Shown: positions 1 through 6,949 of the stretch, in pieces | Numbering within the stretch: position 1 is the stretch's first letter | Layout of the letters: the number at the start of each line of letters is the position of its first letter | From: Fidelibacterota bacterium | Lineage (GTDB): Bacteria; Fidelibacterota; Marinisomatia; Marinisomatales; TCS55 | Reading direction: 5' to 3' | Assembly (NCBI GenBank): GCA_002701875.1 | Contig: NZWI01000055.1 | Span: forward strand, 16,400 to 27,783 | DNA length: 11,384 nucleotides | Notes under the pieces: model-generated | The model's input: the letters and a program-made list of their open reading frames with translations, nothing else | Told to the model about the DNA's origin: nothing | Database searches by the model: none | Program-made: the position numbers and the translations under genes

Positions 1-600
1 AAAAGCAAAAATTGTACCAATTGGCAATGTTAATAGATTTGGAGTTTCATACGAAATATTAAGAAATCGAGAGCGTGAATCTGGTTGTCGCCAAGATAGA
101 TCTAGAATAGATCCTTGATTTCTTATATTTTCTAAACGGAGATCAAACTCGCCAGTAGCAATCCATTCTCCATTTTTATCTCTACTTGCTCCAAAAATCC
201 CTCCAGCATGACTTTTAAATATCGGATCAAATTCAATAACTGCTGCCACCTTTGTGTTTTCATACTTTGCAAATGAAAGTGTCGATGATTCATGTAAAAA
301 CGGATAAGCGTCTTCAATTGAGTTTAATTGGCGATGAACTTGATTAGCGCTAGAAAGGCCTTTTATTGAGCCAAATAGACGGTCTAATACCCTATTATTC
401 AAAACATCATCACTAATTAAGTGCACTGAGTCAATAGGTACAGCTTCGATGAAATGTTTATATGATCCATCTGAATTCAAAATATAATAACTACCCCACT
501 GTCCTTTTGAATAAAGATCATTATAGAGTTGTGATTCAATTTGTTGAGAATTAGCTATGATAAAAGAAAAAATAAATAAATATATTTTAGAAATGGGCAC
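1..600 (-). CDS. Omp85/BamA-like outer-membrane barrel protein, N-terminal part (cut by window edge)
   Basis: An uninterrupted minus-strand frame of 200 codons runs from a GTG start at 600-598 to the window edge. The N-terminus (MPISKIYLFIFSFIIANSQQ) is a signal peptide with one lysine, a hydrophobic core and an A-x-S-like cleavage region, so the product is exported. Residues about 80-125 look like a last POTRA-type domain. From about 121 the text becomes barrel-like: a G-G-x-x-G turn (133-137), alternating strands around FDLRLENIRNQGSILDL (152-168), then a YETPNLL stretch (184-190) like the 'Y..P.l' of BamA/TamA-family barrels. The family inserts or exports proteins at the outer membrane; that role is known for the family, and membership here is judged by pattern only. 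The GTG is preferred because AGGGAG lies 6 nt upstream and the signal peptide begins there. It overlaps the stop of the preceding gene by 14 nt, implying translational coupling. The C-terminal barrel is outside the window. Confidence 0.6.
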   Translation of the reverse strand, partial: MPISKIYLFIFSFIIANSQQIESQLYNDLYSKGQWGSYYILNSDGSYKHFIEAVPIDSVHLISDDVLNNRVLDRLFGSIKGLSSANQVHRQLNSIEDAYPFLHESSTLSFAKYENTKVAAVIEFDPIFKSHAGGIFGASRDKNGEWIATGEFDLRLENIRNQGSILDLSWRQPDSRSRFLNISYETPNLLTLPIGTIFAF

Positions 601-3600
601 GGATTTCTCCCTGAATTTTAAAAAATTCACTATAACGTAAATTATCCAAATAAAATATTGTTCCATTCAATGATAGAGATCGTCCCAATAAGATGGAAGT
701 CGTGAAATTTGCTTTTATCGTTTTCCCATTGGCAATTCCATTTAGAGATTCAGGTGGCATTTTTGAAGAACCATCTGCAAAAAAATAATCGATGTTTCCT
801 TCGAGTCGACCATCTTTACCAATAAACCGTAACCAAGAAGTTTTTAAGCCATAAGCGCTTACATTCATTGCTTCATGATCTTCTAAAAAAATTTTATCTT
901 TATAGTAGATTAATCGAGAATCCCATTGGAAACGACCTATTTTGTTTTCTTTTAATCCAAATTCAGATGTAAACCCAGATATAGATCGATCAATGATTCT
1001 ATTATTTTCAGATGTAACGTTAGAATTATGCAAATCCCCACGAAAGATAAGGTATTTAGAATTTTTAATAAATACTTGCGACTCCCCAACTGACTTGGCA
1101 TACAACCTTTTCTCCCACCCCCGAGGATCAAGCCCACCAAAGTATGAACGATTTTCATACCAAAATCTATGACGGCTAGATTGACCTTTTTCCCGATGAA
1201 TTATTTCATGTCTTTGTATACTTTGATATAATTGTACACCGTTTTTACTCAATGAACCCCTCCATCCATATATTGGACCATGAAAATCTAAACGGTGCAA
1301 AAATCGATACATAAATGGATTCAGCTTAACATTATTTGTTTTGGATAGGTCAACTAATAAGCGCGTTAACCCATCCATCCGAAAACCGGCTTGATGCTCG
1401 CCAGTAAAAACTGTATGTGAAATATAAGCGCCATTTTCATCTTGGATATATTCATTTAATGCTGGATCATATCGATAATTCCCTAAGCCAATTCCCAATG
1501 AATCATAAATAATAGCTCTAGTTTCATGTAAAGCATTCTGAGCATTAAGTATTAAATCCATCTTAAGTGGACTTTTTTTAGTTCTATAATTAACCGATCC
1601 TCTTAATGAATTAAAACTTTCTTGGTTGCGATCCTTGTTATTTTTTTGGATTCTTTGACGATAAACCCAAGCGTGTCGCCACCCTGAAGAATTAGAGGAT
1701 TTGATATCCATTTGGACATATTGTCCAGATTTAGCTTCTTCCATCAGATAGTTATTTTCTTTTAAAAAGATGTAATCATTTCTCTTACCTAATCCTATTG
1801 AGGAGAACCAATAACTTTTAGAATAATTAATCCCTATAAGCATATCATCAAATCGATATTCTTTCTCACGCATCTCATGCCCATAAGAAATAAAAGGATT
1901 TGCAAAACCTTTTAAAAAGATCAATTCACCACCAACTTCTTGAAAATCAACTTCAGATTGCACTTGATTTAATCTAAGTTTTGCGGTTTTAAGAAATTTA
2001 CCATAATAATCCAAATTTAATTCTTGTCGATCTTTTTGAATATTGTCCTGTTCAAATCGAGACACTTGAATTTTACTTTTCAATTCTTGTCCAAGATTGA
2101 AATGAGACATCAATGAAAACATAGATTCATGGGTGTCTTCATTCTGTTTTAATATATCCCAAGATTCATTAAAATTTACCTCTCTATCTCTAGTGAAATT
2201 CTTAAACCCCTCAGAATTTTGCCAGAACTCTACACTATAGCTCATATCTACTTTGCCAATATTAAATTGACTTTGATCCAAACCTATCCGAAATGCGTTG
2301 CCATTTGATTGAGCGTCAGACCCTTTTGATAAAATATTGTTATTTTGCATTGTAAATGCACTCTCAGCAAAAAGTAACGTTCCTTTTCGAAAATTAATAT
2401 TAGAGTTAAACTGTAATTGTTGATGACTTTCTGGAGATTTCAAAGTACGGCCAGGAGAATATCGAACAATATTATCATCGTTATTCCCACTACCAATAAA
2501 CTCATAATATATCCGATTTTGCATAGATATCTTTCTTACATATAATCCTTGAGGATCAATACTAAATGTGACCATATATCTATTATTAGATGAAATTGCA
2601 TTAGGATTATAATAATATATATCTTGTATCAATTCATAATCACCTAAAGAATCTTGACTGACTCCTGACTGATATACGAGATCAATTGATTTAAATGCTG
2701 ACATCTGATCACCCGTTAATACTGAACCTACAGTATTATCTTTTTCATTCATGTAAGTCAGGTTATAACTTATTTTTTCATTAAAGTTTCCGCTTATATC
2801 TGTCTCTAAATAGTTTGATTTGTAAGTTGATTCATTATATTGATATTCTATATCAATATCGGAATCAAAATAAATCAAGTGCTGAGGTGTAAATGTTAGT
2901 TCTCCTGAAGTATAATCGATAATATAATCACGATCTTGACCTCTTTTCATTTCGATTCCATTTAGCCATACTGATTCTGAACCCGCTGAAATAATAACAT
3001 TTCTCATACCATCATCTGATGTTAAAAAATAAGGTCCTTGATGACCATCTCTCCCCTTGATTTCCAACCGATTATATTTACCCTTACTTTGACCAAAAGT
3101 AGTACTTACGGTGACATTATCTTTATTGATATTATTTGTTATCCCCACAATATTTTTGTTACCTCTATTATATTTGCCACTGTTATTTGTAATGGTTATA
3201 TCGCCAGCAAGTAATTCTCCCGAAGGGTGTGAAACTTTTAAAAAGATTTTGTCTAGCTCATCTAAAGATGCTGTCGTTCCATCCGGTTGAATCGGTAAAG
3301 TTTCATCAGTAACTATACCTGACACTTGAATTTGGTCATTTAACTTACCTGCGATTTGAAACCGCAAGCCTCCGTTTAATATGCCTGTACCTTGACTACT
3401 TATCTCTAATCCTCTAAAGAATGTACCGGATGCATTGATTGGGTAAGAAGGTGCCTTCGCAATAGCAGTTGACTGCATTAAATCCATTGAACTTGAGTCT
3501 TTATTCACAATAATTAGACTGTCAAGGACAGGCAAATCATTAAGGATGGGGCCAATTTGCTTACCTATAATCATTTTAGTTGAATCTTGTCCCAATAGAG

Positions 3601-3652
3601 AAGAAACTATTGAAACTAATAGAATATTTTTATTGAGAATTGACAAAATCAA
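587..3652 (-). CDS. Large outer-membrane beta-barrel protein (1021 aa), FCB-type, function unknown
   Basis: Residues 1-22 form a signal peptide (SILNKNILLVSIVSSLLGQD). Residues about 78-155 hold a strand-rich region ending PIQPDGTT...LDKIFLKV...GDITI. Residues about 199-271 hold a compact module: GRDGHQGPY, then GSESVWLNG, RGQDRDYIIDYTSGELTFTP and a DIDIEYQY strand. I recognise this module from big uncharacterised outer-membrane proteins of Bacteroidetes-related phyla. The remaining 700 or so residues alternate polar and hydrophobic positions with many Tyr/Trp/Phe, as in a large barrel. The protein ends IQGEIRAHF, a C-terminal aromatic beta-signal for the BAM complex. The start is TTG at 3652: an in-frame TAA lies just upstream at 3661-3659 and no ATG fits the signal peptide. 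No clear Shine-Dalgarno is visible, so initiation may rely on coupling to the upstream gene, overlapped by 23 nt. I see no TonB-dependent plug and no type IX sorting domain. A porin, transporter or assembly role cannot be decided. Confidence 0.75.
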   Translation of the reverse strand: MILSILNKNILLVSIVSSLLGQDSTKMIIGKQIGPILNDLPVLDSLIIVNKDSSSMDLMQSTAIAKAPSYPINASGTFFRGLEISSQGTGILNGGLRFQIAGKLNDQIQVSGIVTDETLPIQPDGTTASLDELDKIFLKVSHPSGELLAGDITITNNSGKYNRGNKNIVGITNNINKDNVTVSTTFGQSKGKYNRLEIKGRDGHQGPYFLTSDDGMRNVIISAGSESVWLNGIEMKRGQDRDYIIDYTSGELTFTPQHLIYFDSDIDIEYQYNESTYKSNYLETDISGNFNEKISYNLTYMNEKDNTVGSVLTGDQMSAFKSIDLVYQSGVSQDSLGDYELIQDIYYYNPNAISSNNRYMVTFSIDPQGLYVRKISMQNRIYYEFIGSGNNDDNIVRYSPGRTLKSPESHQQLQFNSNINFRKGTLLFAESAFTMQNNNILSKGSDAQSNGNAFRIGLDQSQFNIGKVDMSYSVEFWQNSEGFKNFTRDREVNFNESWDILKQNEDTHESMFSLMSHFNLGQELKSKIQVSRFEQDNIQKDRQELNLDYYGKFLKTAKLRLNQVQSEVDFQEVGGELIFLKGFANPFISYGHEMREKEYRFDDMLIGINYSKSYWFSSIGLGKRNDYIFLKENNYLMEEAKSGQYVQMDIKSSNSSGWRHAWVYRQRIQKNNKDRNQESFNSLRGSVNYRTKKSPLKMDLILNAQNALHETRAIIYDSLGIGLGNYRYDPALNEYIQDENGAYISHTVFTGEHQAGFRMDGLTRLLVDLSKTNNVKLNPFMYRFLHRLDFHGPIYGWRGSLSKNGVQLYQSIQRHEIIHREKGQSSRHRFWYENRSYFGGLDPRGWEKRLYAKSVGESQVFIKNSKYLIFRGDLHNSNVTSENNRIIDRSISGFTSEFGLKENKIGRFQWDSRLIYYKDKIFLEDHEAMNVSAYGLKTSWLRFIGKDGRLEGNIDYFFADGSSKMPPESLNGIANGKTIKANFTTSILLGRSLSLNGTIFYLDNLRYSEFFKIQGEIRAHF
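607..612 (-). promoter_or_regulatory. Ribosome binding site for the GTG-started Omp85-like gene
   Basis: On the minus strand, AGGGAG precedes the GTG at 600 by 6 nt. It lies inside the last codons of the upstream barrel gene. This site decides the start of the downstream gene, because no ATG is available near the signal peptide. Confidence 0.6.
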
Positions 3653-4523
3653 AAATGATTAATTCTGATTCAGTTAATAGATGAAGCTTATTTTCATGAA
3701 CAACGGCATCTAAAACAATTAATTCACCAATATTCAAATTAAAGGGATCTTTATCAAAGAATTGAGCCATTCCATATTTGTTTAATATTAACCAAGATCC
3801 TTCAATCTCAATTATTTTTATGGGGTCATCTATTTTTATCCCAAATCGTCTAATCAATTTTCCTGAGCGAGAAAAAAGATAAAGCTCACTCAAACAATCA
3901 ACTAACAACACAAATTGATCCTTATAATTGAATTCAAAATCAGATATGCAATCATTATTTATTCCCGCATCTAATAAATCAAGGAATAAATCAAATTGAC
4001 TAGATAGTGATCTAGTTTTATAAATGCTATTGGTCTCTAATGAATAAAAATAAAAATTTTGTCTAGAATCAATAGAAAATAATTGAGGTGAAATCGGCTC
4101 ATCTTTCTGGAGTGAAAAAGTTTGGACAAAATTCAACTCATTGTCAAATCGAGTAATTTCACTTTTTGTTCCATCTAATATATAATTGTCTAATTGATTT
4201 GATAATAGGTCTACAGGATCAAACAATCCCGACTTATTAGTTCCATAACCACCTCTAAGTTTAACGGAATCTGAAGACCATAATCCTATTTGACGACTAT
4301 CAATATCAAGAAAAATATAACCTTTTGCTGAGTGAGCAAATATTTCAGGTTTAAAATCAGGTTTTATAACACTTTGTCTAAGATCAAACCTTCCTACCTC
4401 TAAGGTAGTTTGAGATGAAACTAATCCAGCAAATAATAAATAAAGAAAAAGCTGACTATAACTCAGATGAAGATTCCTGACTATGGTAAACAGGGTGTAA
4501 TAAGAACCAAGTCCCAATACCAA
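3630..4523 (-). CDS. Secreted beta-propeller (NHL-like) protein, function unknown
   Basis: The product is exported: residues 16-38 (RNLHLSYSQLFLYLLFAGLVSSQ) form a signal peptide with cleavage probably near SSQ. The mature part is about 260 residues of repeated strands typical of six-bladed propellers, for example LFDPVDLL...NYILDGTKSEITRFD (about 100-127), then FSIDSRQNFYFYSL and LYLFSRSGKLIRRFG. The 'F.DP.D' and 'G..I..FD' blade pattern matches NHL/peptidyl-glycine lyase-like repeats, which usually bind ligands or proteins and are not catalytic. The ATG at 4523 gives a 38-residue leader and a 68-nt overlap with lgt. A shorter start such as CTG at 4466, preceded by AGGA, would give a more ordinary signal peptide and an overlap of about 11 nt, so the exact start is uncertain. 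It overlaps the next gene by 23 nt, and the two products may act together at the outer membrane. Confidence 0.65.
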   Translation of the reverse strand: MVLGLGSYYTLFTIVRNLHLSYSQLFLYLLFAGLVSSQTTLEVGRFDLRQSVIKPDFKPEIFAHSAKGYIFLDIDSRQIGLWSSDSVKLRGGYGTNKSGLFDPVDLLSNQLDNYILDGTKSEITRFDNELNFVQTFSLQKDEPISPQLFSIDSRQNFYFYSLETNSIYKTRSLSSQFDLFLDLLDAGINNDCISDFEFNYKDQFVLLVDCLSELYLFSRSGKLIRRFGIKIDDPIKIIEIEGSWLILNKYGMAQFFDKDPFNLNIGELIVLDAVVHENKLHLLTESELIIFDFVNSQ

Positions 4524-5304
4524 TCATCACTATAGAGATTAATTGCGCACCAGACATACCCAACAAATATTTTTCATTCACTCTTAAAAATTCAATGAAA
4601 AATCTTTCAACGCCGGCCAATATCAAATAAGTAAAAAATAAATTTCCATTTACAATTACAGACGTTCTTTTTTGGTATAAATAATAAAAGATAAAACACC
4701 CAAGAATTGTTTCATATATCGGCGTAGGATGAACTGTCAATACACCCGGATCAAAACCTGATAGGTTAACCCATGGATAATAAGTTTGAAATACACTGTA
4801 AGTTGATGGTGGTAACCCATTAGGGAGTTCAATCCCCCATGGCATATGGGTAGGCAAGCCATAATCGTCGCCTACTAAAATACATCCAATTCTACCAACT
4901 GCATATCCAAGAATTAATAGAGGAGCTACTATATCAGCGAATTTTAACCAAGCAAGATTATTTTTTTTAATTACATAGGTCACTCCTAAAGTTCCCCCCA
5001 TCAATCCACCAAGGAATACTAGTCCAGCACCAGAAAAAATCATTCCTGAAGGGTCAGCTTTAACCCGATCAAAATTTTCAATAAGATAATAAATTTTAGA
5101 GCCTACGATTCCTCCAACTGCAGCTGCAAAAACCATATCACCAGATAAATTCGAATCATAGCCTAATCGCTTAAGATCTTTACTTAGAAAAAAATAACAG
5201 AGATAAAAAGCCGTCATCAGCATAAAACCATATGAATTGATAACTGGGTGAAAATTGAACCCAAAAAGATTGATATTCCCAAAATCGTAGATTATTGGAT
5301 ACAT
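4456..5304 (-). CDS. lgt: Phosphatidylglycerol-prolipoprotein diacylglyceryl transferase
   Basis: Lgt transfers the diacylglyceryl group of phosphatidylglycerol to the lipobox cysteine of prolipoproteins in the inner membrane, the first step of lipoprotein maturation. The 282-residue length is normal. Several hydrophobic segments are visible (about 22-40, 55-73, 93-112, 124-140, 196-211, 220-238, 255-269). The family signature is GRIGCILVGDDYG at 137-149. Other landmarks are Tyr25 (like E. coli Tyr26), HPTPIYE at 192-198, and RFFIE at 234-238, equivalent to E. coli Arg239 and Glu243. Arg138 and Gly149 match E. coli Arg143 and Gly154. The E. coli Asn146 position is Cys141 and the Glu151 position is Asp146, variants I believe occur in other phyla. 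The E. coli His103 position is Leu98. The ATG at 5304 abuts the upstream stop (TAAATG), with GGAGG 10 nt before it. The likely clients include the two lipoproteins at 8859-9844. Confidence 0.97.
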   Translation of the reverse strand: MYPIIYDFGNINLFGFNFHPVINSYGFMLMTAFYLCYFFLSKDLKRLGYDSNLSGDMVFAAAVGGIVGSKIYYLIENFDRVKADPSGMIFSGAGLVFLGGLMGGTLGVTYVIKKNNLAWLKFADIVAPLLILGYAVGRIGCILVGDDYGLPTHMPWGIELPNGLPPSTYSVFQTYYPWVNLSGFDPGVLTVHPTPIYETILGCFIFYYLYQKRTSVIVNGNLFFTYLILAGVERFFIEFLRVNEKYLLGMSGAQLISIVMIGIGTWFLLHPVYHSQESSSEL

Positions 5305-6177
5305 TTATAACTTTCCTCCACAATTAGCACAAAATTTGTTCTTTGATTGCACTGATTTACCACAATGAGTACAAAATCCTCCCTTTTTATTAACAGTTGT
5401 GGACACTTTTTCAACACCAGCTTTTTCTTTTTTTAACTGGACTGAAAACATCCAAGCTACTACTATTGCAACAAGGCCTAAAACCAATAGTGGCTGCCAT
5501 AGGGGTAATTTATGACGTATTGGTGGAGTAATTGAAGAGTTCACTTCTGGAGGACTACTAATACTTTCATCATTTGACAGTCTATTTTGAAGCACATTGA
5601 TTGATATATCTCCTGATGGATTTCTATAGTCAAAAGTAACTGTCTTACTTGTATTTGCTTTATAATTATTTAAATGAATTCTTTTAAAATTAAGACCATG
5701 CTGATCTTGAAAGGATTCAGCATCATTCTCAGAAAAAGTAAAACTTTCCGCTACCAATGGTTCTTGGACCATTATATGCGCATCATCAATAGAATGATTT
5801 AATCTCAGCTCAAAAGATCCTGATCGTTCATCTTTATTCTTTACCAAATCATAGAAAATAAAAAGTCTAAACTTACTTTCAAGAACATCTACTTCAATTG
5901 AAGAGGCTTTTCCTTCTTTAAGAATTGATAGAGTTTTTACATTAGAATCATTAGAAGGAGTTCCACCCACAAAGAAAACACTATCAGAACTAGATGGGAT
6001 ATTCATTCTTAAAGTTAAAGGAAATTTATTTTCTTCAACTTCAGCATCTACTTCCGCCATAATACCTTCAAAATAATATTCTGGATATATTACTACATCA
6101 AAAGAATTAAATGATGAATTCTGGGCATTCAATGCGCTCAAGAAAAGTAAAATAAATAAATATTGTCTCATGTGCAT
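5305..6177 (-). CDS. Exported single-pass membrane protein with C-terminal zinc ribbon
   Basis: Residues 1-18 (MHMRQYLFILLFLSALNA) are a signal peptide. Residues about 20-205 form a beta-rich, polar periplasmic region with no family I recognise; it carries an EYYFEG segment near 33 and an NYKANTSKTVTFDYRN segment near 171. A Ser/Pro-rich linker (206-221) leads to a transmembrane helix at about 227-246, followed by a lysine-rich stretch (KKEKAG) that places the C-terminus in the cytosol. The tail ends in a zinc ribbon with CTHCGK (Cys269, Cys272) and FCANCG (Cys283, Cys286). The ribbon is complete, so a sensing or protein-binding role is possible, but no function can be assigned. A GGGGG stretch at 6182-6186 favours the ATG at 6177, with the ATG two codons later as alternative. 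The gene follows the CPBP protease after 49 nt and abuts lgt. Confidence 0.8.
   Translation of the reverse strand: MHMRQYLFILLFLSALNAQNSSFNSFDVVIYPEYYFEGIMAEVDAEVEENKFPLTLRMNIPSSSDSVFFVGGTPSNDSNVKTLSILKEGKASSIEVDVLESKFRLFIFYDLVKNKDERSGSFELRLNHSIDDAHIMVQEPLVAESFTFSENDAESFQDQHGLNFKRIHLNNYKANTSKTVTFDYRNPSGDISINVLQNRLSNDESISSPPEVNSSITPPIRHKLPLWQPLLVLGLVAIVVAWMFSVQLKKEKAGVEKVSTTVNKKGGFCTHCGKSVQSKNKFCANCGGKL
5315..5319 (-). promoter_or_regulatory. Ribosome binding site of lgt inside the upstream gene
   Basis: A GGAGG Shine-Dalgarno on the minus strand lies within the Gly-Gly-Lys-Leu end of the zinc-ribbon gene, 10 nt before the lgt ATG. This means the two genes are read from one transcript. Confidence 0.6.
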
Positions 6178-6226
6178 TAATCCCCCATAATAAAGAGTTC
6201 AAATTTAGTGATATAAAAATTAATAA

Positions 6227-6946
6227 TTACGTTGAAGTCGTAAACTTTGTCAAAACAAATAAATCATAAATCGTATGGGTATATGCAGTAACTCCAAATC
6301 CTCTAATAACATAAATAGTTCCTAGGATTAAGCCAGCCATGAAACGTATTGAGAATAAATCTATTTGAGGACTATCGCCATAGGGGCCAATAAAATGAAA
6401 AATAGAGAAAAGAATAGCAGAAATAAATACTGCCCCTACTTTTTTAGCTAAGCTAGTCCATTGAAATACAAATCCCAGCACATAGATCATTCCAGTTATC
6501 AATATAACTCGGAATACAAATTCTTCATAAATCCCTGCGCCTATGGCAAGAACAAATTGTTGAATTAATATTCCATCTTTTCCAGCCATTAACAGATAGG
6601 GAAACCATATCATAGATATTGTTAGCACAATTGCCCAGCCTATACTTTCAAATAACATGGTCAGCAAATATTCCCCTTTAATTGATGATGTCATAAGTGA
6701 ATTTTTCTGTCTTAAAAATGCTATAATAAATCCAAAAAGAAAAGTACCACTAAATCCATATACACCATAGATACCAAAGACTTCCATAATTTGACGCATT
6801 AGAACATCGGCACCATTTCTTAATAAAGGTAAGTTGCTCGCGGAAATTGTAAATACACCTATTTCATATAATAAAAACAGCGGCATAGTAAAAATAAAAC
6901 TGTATAAAGGAGTATGCGTCTCCACCCAATAACTCGAATTTTTCAT
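6227..6946 (-). CDS. CPBP-family (Rce1/CAAX-like) intramembrane metalloprotease
   Basis: This is a 239-residue polytopic membrane protein carrying the three CPBP/Abi motifs: EEFVFR at 141-146 (motif 1, EExxxR), FSIFH at 180-184 (motif 2, FxxxH), and the helix with AYTHTIYD around His224. Glu141, Glu142, His184 and His224 are the expected zinc-binding and catalytic residues, so the enzyme looks active. Families of this type cleave or process membrane-associated peptides; eukaryotic Rce1 trims prenylated CAAX proteins, and bacterial relatives act in bacteriocin immunity or signalling. The substrate here is unknown. About seven hydrophobic segments are visible. The ATG at 6946 lies 3 nt after the lepA stop, with GGA about 8 nt upstream, so it is co-transcribed with lepA. 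The cluster of envelope genes downstream suggests an envelope-related substrate, which is inference only. Confidence 0.9.
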   Translation of the reverse strand: MKNSSYWVETHTPLYSFIFTMPLFLLYEIGVFTISASNLPLLRNGADVLMRQIMEVFGIYGVYGFSGTFLFGFIIAFLRQKNSLMTSSIKGEYLLTMLFESIGWAIVLTISMIWFPYLLMAGKDGILIQQFVLAIGAGIYEEFVFRVILITGMIYVLGFVFQWTSLAKKVGAVFISAILFSIFHFIGPYGDSPQIDLFSIRFMAGLILGTIYVIRGFGVTAYTHTIYDLFVLTKFTTST

Positions 6947-6949
6947 AAG

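Noticed and set aside
132-317. Minus-strand 61-residue frame
   Set aside because: It lies in another frame of the Omp85-like gene, which has a signal peptide and a ribosome site; this one has neither.
942-1172. Plus-strand 76-residue frame (and a minus-strand one at 952-1158)
   Set aside because: Both are inside the well-supported 1021-residue barrel gene, show no domain and no start signal.
2838-2856. Inverted repeat TTGATAT-TCT-ATATCAA
   Set aside because: Seven-base AT-rich arms inside a coding frame are expected by chance in this composition and no partner copy was seen.
6178-6226. Possible internal promoter in the 49-nt gap before the zinc-ribbon gene
   Set aside because: The gap is AT-rich and holds TATTAT-like words, but no -35/-10 pair at proper spacing stands out.
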